Origin: Deferrisoma camini S3R1
GTDB taxonomy: Bacteria; Desulfobacterota; Deferrisomatia; Deferrisomatales; Deferrisomataceae
NCBI RefSeq assembly: GCF_000526155.1
Contig: NZ_JAFN01000001.1
Coordinates: 1,885,014 to 1,949,013, forward strand
Direction: 5' to 3'
DNA length: 64,000 nucleotides
Both the position numbers and the translations under genes were made by a program. The notes under the pieces were generated by a model, which saw only the letters and a list, made by a program, of their open reading frames with translations, did not search any database and was not told the DNA's origin. Shown here piece by piece: positions 34,764 to 43,663 of the stretch. Every line of letters begins with the position of its first letter. Within the stretch, counting starts at the first letter, position 1.

Positions 34764-35105
34764 TCAGTACTCGTCGTCCTCCAGCCCGTCCTCGTCCAGG
34801 TCCTCGTCCTCGTCGTCGTCCTCCTCGTCCTCCCGGAACGATTCCCAGGCCCTGCGAGCCACGGGGGTCTTGAGGAGCTTCCCGATGCCGGACAGGATCG
34901 CCTGCACGGGGTGGTCCACGTCCTCCAGGTCCTCCGCCTCCACGTACTCCGCCAGCTCCTCGGCCGCCTCGGCCCGGAGCTCCTCGTCGAACAGGTCGTC
35001 CCAGGAGAACTCCATGTCCTCCACGGGCTCCCCGTCCAGGTAGAAGACGACCCCCTCGTCGTCGTAGACCGCTTCCAGGGTGGAGATGATCTTCCTCTTG
35101 GGCAT
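34764..35105 (-). CDS. small acidic protein
   Basis: A 113-residue protein (MPKRKIISTLEAVYDDEGVV...) whose last 25 residues are almost all Asp/Glu (REDEEDDDEDEDLDEDGLED). The ribosome site GGAGGAGGGAGCC is strong. It lies 38 bases upstream of the transketolase-like gene on the same strand and is likely in its operon. No domain is recognised. The acidic tail recalls the acidic linker of the transketolase-like protein. Confidence 0.72.
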   Translation of the reverse strand: MPKRKIISTLEAVYDDEGVVFYLDGEPVEDMEFSWDDLFDEELRAEAAEELAEYVEAEDLEDVDHPVQAILSGIGKLLKTPVARRAWESFREDEEDDDEDEDLDEDGLEDDEY

Positions 35106-35194
35106 GGCTCCCTCCTCCGCCCCGCCACGAAGCCGGTAAAGCCGCGGGAACATAGCATCCAGGCACCATTCTGGCAAGACCGCCCTCGCCCGGC

Positions 35195-36733
35195 TCAGGC
35201 GGTTCCGCCCAGGCTCCTCACCGTGGTGCGGAACTGGAGCGCCTCGAGCACGTGCTCCCGGAGCACCCGCTCCGACCCGGCCAGATCCGCGATCGTGCGA
35301 GCCACCTTCAACACCCGGGTGTAGGCCCGGGCCGAAAGCCCCAACCGCTCCACCGCGTGGCGCAGCACCGGTTCGGCATCGTCCGCCGGGGTGGCGAACC
35401 GCCGCACCGCCCGGGCGGTCATGGCGGCGTTGGTGGTGATGCGCGTCCCCCGGAACCGGTCGGCCTGGCGGCGCCGGGCGTCGGCCACCCGGGCCCGGAT
35501 CTCGGCCGACGGCTCCCCCGGCTCCCCTTGCCCGTGGATCTGCCGGAACGGCACCGCCGGAACGTCCACCTGGAGGTCGAACCGGTCGAGCAGGGGCCCG
35601 CTCACCCGGGCCCGGTACTTGCGCAGGGCCGAGGGCGAGCAGGAGCAGGCCCGGTACGGATCTCCCCAGTACCCACACGGGCACGGGTTCATGGCGGCCA
35701 CCAGGGTGAACCGGGCCGGGAACGTCAGGGTTGTGGAGGCCCGCGAGATGGTCACCTCGCCGTCCTCCAGGGGCTGGCGCAGCACCTCGAGCACGTGGCG
35801 CTTGAACTCGGGCAGCTCGTCCAGGAACAACACCCCGTTGTGCGCCAGGCTGATCTCCCCGCAGCGCGGAACCGTGCCCCCGCCGATCAGCCCGGCGTCC
35901 GAGATGGTGTGGTGAGGAGCCCGGAACGGCCGACGCACCACCAGGGGGCTGCCGCCGTCGCGCACCCCCATGGCGCTGTAGATCCGGCTCGTCTCCAGGC
36001 ACTCGTCCCAGCTCATCTCCGGAAGGATCGTGGGCAGCCTTCGGGCGAGCATGGTCTTGCCGGAGCCGGGCGGCCCCACCAGCAGCACGTTGTGCCCCCC
36101 GGCCGCCGCGATCTCCAGGGCCCTCTTGGCGTGGGCCTGGCCGCGGACCTCGGCAAAGTCCACGTCGAAGGCCCCCCGCGCCGCCAGCACCTCTGCCGGG
36201 TCGGCCTCGACCCGGCCGAGCCCGCCGCTTCGCAGCCCCTCCACCACCTGCCCGATGGAGTCGGCCGGGTGCACGGCCACCCCTTGCACCACGGCCGCCT
36301 CCACCGCGTTCTCCCTGGGCACGCACAGAGCCCCGAACCCCAGCCGGCGGGCCTCCAGCGCGATGGGCAGCACGCCCCGCACCGGCCGAACCGAGCCGTC
36401 CAGCGCCAGCTCGCCCAAGAACAGCGTACCCTCGGGGACCGACAGCTTCAGGTCCGGGTCGGCCGCCAGCACCGCCAGGGCCACGGGCAGGTCGAAGGCG
36501 GCGCCCTCCTTCTTCACGTCGGCCGGCGCCAGGTTCACGGTGATCCGGTGGGGCGGGAACCGGTATCCGGCGTTGCGCACCGCCGCCTTCACCCGGTCGC
36601 GGCTCTCCTTGACCGCCCCGTCCGGCAACCCCACCACGGTGAACGAGGGCAGCCCGTGGGCCACGTCCACCTCCACGTCCACCCGGAACGCGTCCACCCC
36701 CAACACCGCCGCCGAGCACACCCGAGCCAGCAA
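35195..36733 (-). CDS. comM: ComM-family Mg-chelatase-like AAA+ protein
   Basis: About 512 residues from the TTG at 36733, chosen because GGGGAGGTGGGCG precedes it; longer upstream readings run into non-conserved sequence. The N-terminal domain (VCSAAVLGVDAFRVDVEVDV) is Lon-protease-like. The AAA+ core has Walker A VGPPGSGKTMLARRL, Walker B-like LFLDELPEFKRHVLEVLRQP and a zinc-binding MNPCPCGYWGDPYRACSCS. ComM promotes branch migration during integration of transformed DNA. It is preceded by a repeat-rich gap. Confidence 0.94.
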   Translation of the reverse strand: MLARVCSAAVLGVDAFRVDVEVDVAHGLPSFTVVGLPDGAVKESRDRVKAAVRNAGYRFPPHRITVNLAPADVKKEGAAFDLPVALAVLAADPDLKLSVPEGTLFLGELALDGSVRPVRGVLPIALEARRLGFGALCVPRENAVEAAVVQGVAVHPADSIGQVVEGLRSGGLGRVEADPAEVLAARGAFDVDFAEVRGQAHAKRALEIAAAGGHNVLLVGPPGSGKTMLARRLPTILPEMSWDECLETSRIYSAMGVRDGGSPLVVRRPFRAPHHTISDAGLIGGGTVPRCGEISLAHNGVLFLDELPEFKRHVLEVLRQPLEDGEVTISRASTTLTFPARFTLVAAMNPCPCGYWGDPYRACSCSPSALRKYRARVSGPLLDRFDLQVDVPAVPFRQIHGQGEPGEPSAEIRARVADARRRQADRFRGTRITTNAAMTARAVRRFATPADDAEPVLRHAVERLGLSARAYTRVLKVARTIADLAGSERVLREHVLEALQFRTTVRSLGGTA

Positions 36734-37216
36734 CGCCCACCTCCCCGCCCCCAGCGCGCCAAAGTACCCAAGGCCCTGCCGACCCGCAAGGGGCAAGGGG
36801 GCCGACGAAAGGGGCAGCACCGAGCTTTTCCCGGGAGGAACGGGAGCGGTACAGTACGGGTTCGAGCGCGTGGCCGTATCAGGGGACAGAATTCAGAGGA
36901 CAGTGGACAGGACCAAACCTTCCACGTTTTGTAAAACTCCACACAGCTTTTGGACTCTACCCGAACTTCTGTCTTCTGATCTCTGGCCCCTGACACCTGA
37001 ATCGCAGACCCCGTGCCCCACCGCCGAAACTGTGCGAGGATCGGTTCGAGTTACTTCTTCGCCAACAGGCCGCCTCGCGGTCTACTGGAGCTTCCCAGTA
37101 ACTTCGGGCCTTCGGCCCGTTGGGCGGATGCGCCGGACTCGCCGGGATCAAAGGGGGTTTTGGCCTCCTAGCCCCCCAGCGTTCCAGCGAAAGTCACTGA
37201 CAAGGACCTACCGACC
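36734..37216. repeat. intergenic region with 7-mer arrays as inverted arms (copy E12)
   Basis: Between the divergent comM and rsmI genes, 36888-36925 is a 7-mer array (AGGGGAC AGAATTC AGAGGAC AGTGGAC). 36968-37003 is the complementary kind (CTGTCTT CTGATCT CTGGCCC CTGACAC CTGAATC), so the two can form a long imperfect hairpin. Then comes GGGCCTTCGGCCC near 37106 and an 8-mer-like run (CCTCCTAG CCCCCCAG CGTTCCAG) just before rsmI. No gene or promoter was resolved. Confidence 0.65.
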
Positions 37217-38098
37217 ATGGACGAGAGCCGGTACCCCGAATCGATTCCCAGGGCGGCCGAGGGCTGCCTGTACGTGGTGGCGGTGCCGCTGGGCAACCCC
37301 GACGACATCACCCGACGGGCCCTGCGGGTGCTGACCGAGGTGGACTGCGTGGCCGCGGAGGACACCCGTACCGCGGCCCGGCTGCTGGCCCGGCACGGGC
37401 TGAGGAAGCCCCTGGTCTCGTACCACGACTGGAACGAGGAGGCCCGGGCCCGCCAGCTGCTCGGCCGGCTCGAACGCGGGGAGCAGATCGCGCTGGTGTC
37501 CGAGGCCGGCACCCCGGGCATCAGCGACCCCGGGTTCGACCTGGTGCGCCTCGCCCGCCAAAGCGGCCACCGGGTGGTGCCGGTGCCGGGCCCCAGCGCG
37601 GTGGCCGCCTTCCTGAGCGCCTCGGGCCTGCCCACCCATGCCTTCTCGTTCCACGGCTTCCCGCCAAAGCGGGCGGCCCGCCGCCGGGCGTTCTTCCGGG
37701 AGCTCCGGGACCGCACCGAGACCCTGGTGTTCTACGAGTCGCCCCACCGCATCCTGGCCGCCCTGGACGACGCGCTGGCGGAGTTCGGCGACCGGGAGGC
37801 CGCCCTGGCCCGGGAGATGACAAAGCCCCACGAGGAGTTTCTCTGGGGCACGATCTCGGGGATCCGAGGGGACCTGGAGCGGCGGGACCGGGTCCGGGGC
37901 GAGGTGTGCTGGGGGGTCCGGGGCAGGGACCCCCGGCGTCCTCCCGAGATCAGCGAGGCAGAGGCGGCCGAGGCGGCCGCCCGGGTCGAGGCCCTGGGCC
38001 TTCCCCCCCGCCGGGCGGCCCGGGAGCTGGCCCGGCTCACCGGCATGTCCACGGACGAGGCCTACCGCTACCTCTCAGAACGCCGAGGGCGGGGGTAG
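37217..38098 (+). CDS. rsmI: 16S rRNA (cytidine1402-2'-O)-methyltransferase
   Basis: A 293-residue RsmI, which 2'-O-methylates C1402 in the decoding centre using SAM. Tetrapyrrole-methylase-fold motifs are clear: LYVVAVPLGNPDDITRRAL, AAEDTRTAARLL, SEAGTPGISDPGF, VVPVPGPSAVAAFLSASGL and HGFPPKRA. AAGGACCTACCGACC precedes the ATG. There is no unusual feature. Confidence 0.96.
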   Translation: MDESRYPESIPRAAEGCLYVVAVPLGNPDDITRRALRVLTEVDCVAAEDTRTAARLLARHGLRKPLVSYHDWNEEARARQLLGRLERGEQIALVSEAGTPGISDPGFDLVRLARQSGHRVVPVPGPSAVAAFLSASGLPTHAFSFHGFPPKRAARRRAFFRELRDRTETLVFYESPHRILAALDDALAEFGDREAALAREMTKPHEEFLWGTISGIRGDLERRDRVRGEVCWGVRGRDPRRPPEISEAEAAEAAARVEALGLPPRRAARELARLTGMSTDEAYRYLSERRGRG

Positions 38099-38216
38099 CG
38101 CCGCGCCCCGCAGCCCCCTTCCCGACCCGTGGCAGGCGACAGGCCGGTTTGACAAGGCCGTGCCGGCCGGAAAGGCTGGTTGGATCCGTCACCTGCCACC
38201 GCGACGCGGGGAGCCC

Positions 38217-40220
38217 ATGCAGATCTCCCTCCTGAACGACATTCTGATCATCTTCGGGCTGTCGGTGCTCATCCTGTTCGCGTGCAACCGGCTCCGGGTG
38301 CCCGCGGTGGTGGGGTTCCTGTTCACCGGCATCCTGGTGGGCCCCTACGGGCTCGGCCTGATCCAGGCGCTCCACGAGGTGGAGATCCTGGCCGAGATCG
38401 GCGTGGTGCTCCTGCTCTTCACCATCGGGATCGAGTTCTCGTTCCAGAAGATGCTCCAGATCAAGCGGCCGGTCCTCGTCGGGGGCTCGCTCCAGGTGGG
38501 GCTCACGTGCCTGGCCGCGTTCCTGCTGGCCCGGCGGCTGGGCCAGCCCACGGGCCAGGCGGTGTTCCTCGGGTTCCTGTTCTCCCTGAGCAGCACGGCC
38601 ATCGTGCTCCGGCTCATCCAGGAGCGGGCCGAGGTGGACAGCCCCCACGGGAGCACCACCTTGGGTATCCTGATCTTCCAGGACGTGGCCATCGTGCCGA
38701 TGATCCTGGTCACCCCGCTCCTGGCCGGCACGGCCGGGGGCTCGGGCGGGGCCGCCCTGCTCCTGGTGGCCAAGGGGCTCGGCATCGTCGCGCTGGTGAT
38801 CGTGAGCACCAAGTGGGTCGTGCCCCGGGTGCTCTACCAGGTGGCCCGCACCGGCAGTCAGGAGCTCTTCCTCCTGAGCGTGATCGCCATCTGCCTGTCG
38901 GTGGCCCTGCTGACCGCCGCGGCCGGCCTCTCCCTGGCCCTGGGGGCGTTCCTCGCGGGCCTCATCATCTCGGAGTCCGAGTACAGCCACCGGGCCCTCG
39001 GGAACATCCTGCCCTTCCGGGACGCCTTCACCACCTTCTTCTTCGTATCCATCGGCATGCTCCTGGACGTGGGCTTCCTGCTCCGGGAGCCGGCCGCGGT
39101 CACCCTGCTCGCCCTCGGCATCCTGGTGCTGAAGTCGGCCATCGCCGGCCTGGCCGCCGTGCTGCTGGGCCTTCCCCTTCGCACCGCGGTGCTGGTGGGC
39201 CTGGCGCTGGGGCAGGTGGGGGAGTTCTCGTTCATCCTCTCCCGCACCGGGGTGGAGCACGGCCTGGTGACCGGGGACCTCTACCAGCTCTTCCTGGCCG
39301 GCGCGGTCCTGACCATGGCCGCCACCCCCTTCGTCATCGCCCTGGCGCCCCGGGTGGCCGACGCGGTGGTACGCCTGCCCCTGCCCCGCAGGCTCAAGGC
39401 CGGCATGGACCCGGCCCCGGCGGACGGGGACGAGACGCGCAGGGACCACCTGGTGATCATCGGGTTCGGGGTGAGCGGCAGGAACGTGGCCCGGGCCGCC
39501 GCCGTGGCGGGCATCCCCTACGCGGTCATCGAGATGAACCCCGACACCGTGCGCAGCGAGCAGGCCCGGGGCGAGCCCATCCGCTACGGCGACGCCACCC
39601 AGGAGACCGTGCTGGAGCACGCCAACGTGCCGGAGGCCCGGGTGGTGGTCGTGGCGATCAACGACCCCACGGCCACCCGCCGGGTCACCGAGGCGGTCCG
39701 GCGCCTGAACCCCAAGGCCCACCTGATCGTGCGGACCCAGTACCTCCAGGAGATGGGGCACCTCTACGACCTGGGGGCCGACGAGGTCATTCCACAGGAG
39801 TTCGAGACCTCGGTCGAGATCTTCACCCGGGTCCTGACCAAGTACCTGGTGCCCCGGGACGAGATCGAGCGGCTGGTCACCGCGGTGCGGGCCGACGGCT
39901 ACGAGATGCTCCGGAGCCTCTCCGGGCTGCCGCCCTCCGTGGCCGACCTGAAGCTCCAGCTCCCCCACATCGACATCGTCACCCTCAAGGTCGCCGAAGG
40001 CTCGGCCCTGGCGGGCGCATCCCTGGCCCAGGCCGAGCTCCGGAAGACCCACGGGGTCACCGTGCTCGCGGTGCGTCGGGGCACACAGATCGAGGTCAAC
40101 CCCCCGGCCGACATGGAGCTGCGCCACGGCGACATTCTCTTCGTCCTCGGCCCGCCCGAGAGGATCGCCGACGTGGTGGAGCTGTGCCGCGGCGCAACAG
40201 AAAGGCAAGGCGAAGGGTGA
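38217..40220 (+). CDS. Kef-type monovalent cation:proton antiporter with RCK domain
   Basis: A 667-residue CPA2 family transporter. About 11-12 membrane helices occupy residues 1-385 (starting LNDILIIFGLSVLILFACNR), including the FTIGIEFSF and AFLAGLIISESEYSHRALG regions. An RCK/TrkA-N NAD-binding domain follows (HLVIIGFGVSGRNVARAAAV, near 410), then a TrkA-C domain at the end. These exchange K+ or Na+ for protons in the inner membrane. The ATG at 38217 fits the first helix. No KefF/KefG-like ancillary protein is adjacent. Confidence 0.93.
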   Translation: MQISLLNDILIIFGLSVLILFACNRLRVPAVVGFLFTGILVGPYGLGLIQALHEVEILAEIGVVLLLFTIGIEFSFQKMLQIKRPVLVGGSLQVGLTCLAAFLLARRLGQPTGQAVFLGFLFSLSSTAIVLRLIQERAEVDSPHGSTTLGILIFQDVAIVPMILVTPLLAGTAGGSGGAALLLVAKGLGIVALVIVSTKWVVPRVLYQVARTGSQELFLLSVIAICLSVALLTAAAGLSLALGAFLAGLIISESEYSHRALGNILPFRDAFTTFFFVSIGMLLDVGFLLREPAAVTLLALGILVLKSAIAGLAAVLLGLPLRTAVLVGLALGQVGEFSFILSRTGVEHGLVTGDLYQLFLAGAVLTMAATPFVIALAPRVADAVVRLPLPRRLKAGMDPAPADGDETRRDHLVIIGFGVSGRNVARAAAVAGIPYAVIEMNPDTVRSEQARGEPIRYGDATQETVLEHANVPEARVVVVAINDPTATRRVTEAVRRLNPKAHLIVRTQYLQEMGHLYDLGADEVIPQEFETSVEIFTRVLTKYLVPRDEIERLVTAVRADGYEMLRSLSGLPPSVADLKLQLPHIDIVTLKVAEGSALAGASLAQAELRKTHGVTVLAVRRGTQIEVNPPADMELRHGDILFVLGPPERIADVVELCRGATERQGEG

Positions 40221-40301
40221 GGCGGGGCCCCGGCCGGGCGTGAGGGCAGCATCCGCAGGGATGGCGAAGCAGGGCGTCCAACCGTGCCAGAGAAAATGTC
40301 C

Positions 40302-40330
40302 TTGACAAAAAATAACCCATCCGCTATTAT
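40302..40330 (+). promoter_or_regulatory. sigma70-type promoter of the marR-like gene
   Basis: TTGACA (40302-40307) and TATTAT (40325-40330) are separated by exactly 17 bases, near-consensus, 30 bases before the MarR ATG. The stretch is strikingly AT-rich for this genome. Confidence 0.88.
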
Positions 40331-40342
40331 TTTAACATTAAA
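40331..40342 (+). promoter_or_regulatory. candidate MarR operator 1
   Basis: TTTAACATTAAA, an inverted repeat directly after the -10 box and covering the expected start of transcription. A near-identical TTCAACATTGAA occurs at 40838 before the next gene, so the regulator probably represses both. Confidence 0.6.
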
Positions 40343-40360
40343 CTACATACTGGAGGCAGC

Positions 40361-40813
40361 ATGGGCACCCACCATCTAGGAACCGAAGAAGAGGTGCGGG
40401 CGTTGGACGCCTACATCAAGCTGATGCGGGCTGCCAACGCGCTGACGGCTCGCGTGCACCGTCACCTGGCGGAGGAGAGGCTCACGATCAGCCAGTTCGG
40501 TGCGCTGGAGGCGCTGTACCATCTCGGCCCCCTCTGCCAAAAGGACCTGGGGAGGAAGCTCCTCAAGACCGACGGGAACATCACCCTCGTCGTGGACAAC
40601 CTGGAGAAGCGGGGGCTGGTGGAGCGCCGGCGAGATGCCAAGGACCGACGCTACGTGATGGTTCACCTCTCCGACGAGGGCCGAGAGCTGATCCGACGGA
40701 CCTTTCCCCGACACGTGGCCGGCGTGGTCGAGGCCCTGAGCGTTCTCGACCCTTCCGAGCAGCAGGAACTGGCGCGGCTGTGCCGCATCGTTGGAAAGCG
40801 GGCAGCCGACTGA
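40361..40813 (+). CDS. MarR family transcriptional regulator
   Basis: A 150-residue winged-helix regulator. The recognition region is LTISQFGALEALYHLGPLCQKDLGRKLLKTDGNIT and the wing is VERRRDAKDRRYVMVHLSDEG. MarR proteins repress near-by genes and let go on binding phenolic ligands or on oxidation. TGGAGGCAGC precedes the ATG. Matching inverted repeats before this gene and before the downstream hydrolase group suggest autoregulation and control of 41105-43424. Confidence 0.93.
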   Translation: MGTHHLGTEEEVRALDAYIKLMRAANALTARVHRHLAEERLTISQFGALEALYHLGPLCQKDLGRKLLKTDGNITLVVDNLEKRGLVERRRDAKDRRYVMVHLSDEGRELIRRTFPRHVAGVVEALSVLDPSEQQELARLCRIVGKRAAD

Positions 40814-40837
40814 TGGGAGTTTTTCTTGGAGATTTAG

Positions 40838-40849
40838 TTCAACATTGAA
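40838..40849 (+). promoter_or_regulatory. candidate MarR operator 2
   Basis: TTCAACATTGAA, a perfect 5-2-5 inverted repeat, differs from the site at 40331-40342 at two symmetric positions. It lies in the 291-base gap after marR, upstream of the isochorismatase-like gene. Confidence 0.6.
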
Positions 40850-40917
40850 ACGTATGGAGCGGAGCCCCACTCCCTCAGGCCGAGCACGAACCCAATGTGA
40901 AGGAGACAGCCCGATCA

Positions 40918-41108
40918 TGGAGAGCGTGTCCACGTCATCCGACGCGGCAAGCCGGCTCACGCGCGCCTGGCTGCTGCGGGGAGCGGCGCCGATCCTCCGG
41001 TACCACCGCGGCAAGACCGGTGCTCCTGGCGTCTGTGGCCCCTCGGGCCGCGCCGACTCCCCTTCCGTACTTTTGGCGAACCATAAAACGAAAGGACTAC
41101 AGCCATGA
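40918..41108 (+). CDS. possible small leader reading frame
   Basis: A 63-codon frame (MESVSTSSDAASRLTRAWLL...) with AAGGAGACAGCCCGATC before its ATG and a stop that overlaps the next gene's ATG (ATGA). The product has no recognised domain. It may be a translated leader that couples to the isochorismatase-like gene, or chance. The downstream gene has its own GAAAGGACTACAGCC ribosome site. Confidence 0.35.
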
Positions 41109-41785
41109 AGAACATCCTGCCCCACACCGATGCCGGCCTGATCACCCCGGAGACCTCGGTCGTCGTATTCATCGACCACCAGCCGCAGATGCTGTTCGGC
41201 GTCGCCAACATCGAGCGCCAGCAGCTCGTGAACAACGTCGTCCTGCTCGCCAAGGCGGCGAAGGAGTTCGGGGTCCCCACCGTTCTCACCGCCGTGGAGA
41301 CGGAGTCGTTCAGCGGCTACGTATGGCCCCAGCTGATGGACGTCCTTTCGGACCAGCAGCCCATCGAGCGCTCCAGCATGAACTCCTGGGACACCCCCGC
41401 GTTCCGCCAGGCGATCGAGACCTCGGGGCGCAGGAACGTGGTCGTCTCTGGGCTGTGGACCGAGGTCTGCGTGACCTGGCCCACGCTGAACATGCTGGAT
41501 GCCGGCTACAACGTGTACATCGTGGAGGACGCCTGCGGTGCCACCTCCTCGGCGGCCCACGATGCGGCGCTCCGGCGTTCCGTACAGGCCGGGGCCGTGC
41601 CGATGACCACCATCGCCACGGTGCTCGAATTCCAGAGAGACTGGGCCAACCGGGACCACTATGACGCCTTGATGGATCTCCTCCGGGAGCATGCCGGAGC
41701 GTACGGCAGCGGCATCGAGTACGCCTACTCGATGGTGCACAAGGCTCCCCAGGCGGCGCTCCACCCGCACGTGGTCAGCCCTTAG
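41105..41785 (+). CDS. isochorismatase-family hydrolase (YcaC-like)
   Basis: A 226-residue cysteine hydrolase fold protein. The catalytic Asp is in VVVFIDHQPQML and the catalytic Cys in SGLWTEVCVTWPTLNML, with AYNVYIVEDACGATS-like sequence following. The extended C-terminus (NRDHYDALMDLLREHAG...) resembles YcaC-type hydrolases of unknown substrate. It probably belongs to a MarR-regulated set with the ABM-domain protein and pirin. Confidence 0.88.
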   Translation: MKNILPHTDAGLITPETSVVVFIDHQPQMLFGVANIERQQLVNNVVLLAKAAKEFGVPTVLTAVETESFSGYVWPQLMDVLSDQQPIERSSMNSWDTPAFRQAIETSGRRNVVVSGLWTEVCVTWPTLNMLDAGYNVYIVEDACGATSSAAHDAALRRSVQAGAVPMTTIATVLEFQRDWANRDHYDALMDLLREHAGAYGSGIEYAYSMVHKAPQAALHPHVVSP

Positions 41786-41844
41786 GGGCAACCGAGCCGG
41801 CCGGCGGTCCCCCACCGGACCGCCGGCCGCGAGGAGGCAACGGA

Positions 41845-42408
41845 ATGGAAGACCCTATCCATGTCGCCGTCACCCGCACGGTGAAGCCGGGATGCGAGGC
41901 CGCCTTCGAGGACGCCATCCGCGCGTTCTTCGTGGCGTCCATGGGCGAGATCTCGACCCTCGGCGCGCAGCTGCTGCGGCCCCTGCCCGGACGAAAAGAT
42001 CGCACCTACGGGATCCTGCGATCCTTCGCCAACGAGGAGGAGCGCGATGCGTTCTACGCCTCCGAGCATTTCCGCCGTTGGGAGGAGACCGTGGGTCCGC
42101 TCGTGGAAGAGGGGTACTCGCGCCGGAACCTACACGGCCTGGAAGCCTTTTTCGAACCGACCGGGACGGACCGTCCCCCTCCGCGCTGGAAGATGGCCGC
42201 GCTGACCTGGCTCGGGGTGTGGCCGACCGTCTACCTCGTCTCAATGGGGGTGTCACGGCTGCTCCAGGGCTGGCCCCGGTGGGCCGCCACCGGGGTGGTC
42301 ACCCTGCTGGTCGTGCTGGCCCTTGCCTGGGGCGTGATGCCCATCATGACCCGGTGCTTTCGGCCCTGGTTGAGCGACCCCGCTTCCGCCGAGACGCCAC
42401 CGGGCTGA
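41845..42408 (+). CDS. ABM-domain membrane protein
   Basis: A 187-residue protein. Residues 1-about 100 form an antibiotic-biosynthesis-monooxygenase-like domain (HVAVTRTVKPGCEAAFEDAI; ...LRSFANEEERDAFYASEHFRRW). Two membrane helices follow (ALTWLGVWPTVYLVSMGVS and VVTLLVVLALAWGVMPIMT). Such fusions are known as membrane-anchored ABM proteins of unknown role. It lies between the hydrolase and pirin; GAGGAGGCAACGG precedes the ATG. Confidence 0.87.
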   Translation: MEDPIHVAVTRTVKPGCEAAFEDAIRAFFVASMGEISTLGAQLLRPLPGRKDRTYGILRSFANEEERDAFYASEHFRRWEETVGPLVEEGYSRRNLHGLEAFFEPTGTDRPPPRWKMAALTWLGVWPTVYLVSMGVSRLLQGWPRWAATGVVTLLVVLALAWGVMPIMTRCFRPWLSDPASAETPPG

Positions 42409-42554
42409 CGTCCCCTGGGAGCGGAACGCCCGACGGGTCGCTGCCGGGGCACGAAGCCCCCGCACATACACCCATCCGGCCTCGGGGCGTGGAGGTTGAC
42501 CCTCCGCCCCCGCTGCCGCACCACTCGCGCCGAACGGCCGAGAGGAGAGCGAAC

Positions 42555-43424
42555 ATGAACCGGACACGAGAGCCGCAACAGATCCTTGCCAGCCGTCCCA
42601 CCGTGGACGGGGCCGGCGTACGGCTCCGGCGCAGCGTCGGCCACGACCGGGGGCTGATCCCCCGCTTCGACCCCTTCCTGCTCCTCGACGACATCCACGC
42701 CAGCGACCCGGACGACTACCTGGCGGGGTTTCCGTGGCACCCCCACCGGGGCATCGAGACGGTGACCTACGTGCTCCGCGGCGAGGTGGCCCACGGGGAC
42801 AGCCTCGGGAACCAGGGCGTGATCGGCTCGGGCGACGTGCAGTGGATGACCGCCGGCAGCGGCATCGTGCACCAGGAGATGCCGCGACGCTTCCCGGGGG
42901 TCATGCGCGGGCTGCAGCTGTGGGTGAACCTGCCGGCCAGCCACAAGATGATGCCCCCGCGGTACCGCAGCGTGACCGCCGCGTCCGTTCCCGAGTGCCG
43001 CCTCGATGGGGGCGCCGTCGTGAGGGTGATCGCCGGCCGCTGCAACGGCTGCGAGGGCCCGGTGGCCGAGATCGTGCGAAAACCGGAGTACCTGGACGTG
43101 GAGGTGTCCCCGGGCGGAGAGTTCACCCACGCCACGGTACCGGGCCACACGGTGCTCGCCTACACCCTGGAGGGCGAGGGGCTCTTCGGTCCCGGATCGT
43201 CCCGGGAGACCCCGGCCGACCACGTCGTCCTGTACGGCCCCGGCGACCTCGTCACCGTTCGGGGCGGGGCCGGCGGGGTCCGGTTCCTGCTCTTGGCCGG
43301 CGCCCCCCTGGGCGAACCGGTGGCGTGGCGAGGACCGATCGTCATGAACACCGAGGAGGAGCTGGACCTCGCCTTCCGGGAGTATCGTAACGGGACCTTC
43401 CTCAAGTCGAGCCCCCATCCGTGA
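42555..43424 (+). CDS. pirin family protein
   Basis: A 289-residue bicupin of the pirin family. The metal-binding N-terminal cupin has FPWHPHRGIETVTYVLRGE and the His/Glu set in GSGIVHQEMP. The C-terminal cupin starts about residue 170. Some bacterial pirins act as quercetin dioxygenases, others as redox-linked regulators; sequence alone does not decide. It is last in the MarR-linked set. The ATG at 42555 follows GAGGAGAGCGAAC. Confidence 0.93.
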   Translation: MNRTREPQQILASRPTVDGAGVRLRRSVGHDRGLIPRFDPFLLLDDIHASDPDDYLAGFPWHPHRGIETVTYVLRGEVAHGDSLGNQGVIGSGDVQWMTAGSGIVHQEMPRRFPGVMRGLQLWVNLPASHKMMPPRYRSVTAASVPECRLDGGAVVRVIAGRCNGCEGPVAEIVRKPEYLDVEVSPGGEFTHATVPGHTVLAYTLEGEGLFGPGSSRETPADHVVLYGPGDLVTVRGGAGGVRFLLLAGAPLGEPVAWRGPIVMNTEEELDLAFREYRNGTFLKSSPHP

Positions 43425-43663
43425 CCCCTTTCCACGCGTTCTAGGCATTGCCATGCCTCTTCGCCTCCACCTCATGGTCCGGGGGGCACGGGTTTCAGGG
43501 GCCAGGATTCAGAAATCGGTGGACAGGGAGAAGGCTCTTCGGTGCCTCGAGAGGATACCCCCAGGAACCCAAACGCTTTTCGGGATTTCCTGTCTCCTGT
43601 CCGCTGAATTCCGGTTCCTGAACCCCATGCCCGCCGCCGGTAATGGCCCTGGACCAACGCACG
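43425..43663. repeat. intergenic 7-mer inverted arms (copy E13)
   Basis: 43492-43528 holds units AGGGGCC AGGATTC AGAAATC GGTGGAC, and 43590-43625 holds CTGTCTC CTGTCCG CTGAATT CCGGTTC CTGAACC, together able to fold as a long hairpin. CGTCGTAGGGCCCCCCAGGG follows at the 3' end of the convergent hydrolase gene. No gene is seen in the 239-base gap. Confidence 0.65.

Noticed and set aside
38037-40208. 723-codon minus-strand frame opposite the Kef antiporter
   Set aside because: Its product is a low-complexity His/Gly/Glu-rich shadow; the plus strand clearly codes the antiporter.
41691-42554. Frame extending the pirin gene upstream through the ABM gene
   Set aside because: The pirin family begins at about 42555, where a good ribosome site lies; the upstream part is out of frame with the ABM protein.
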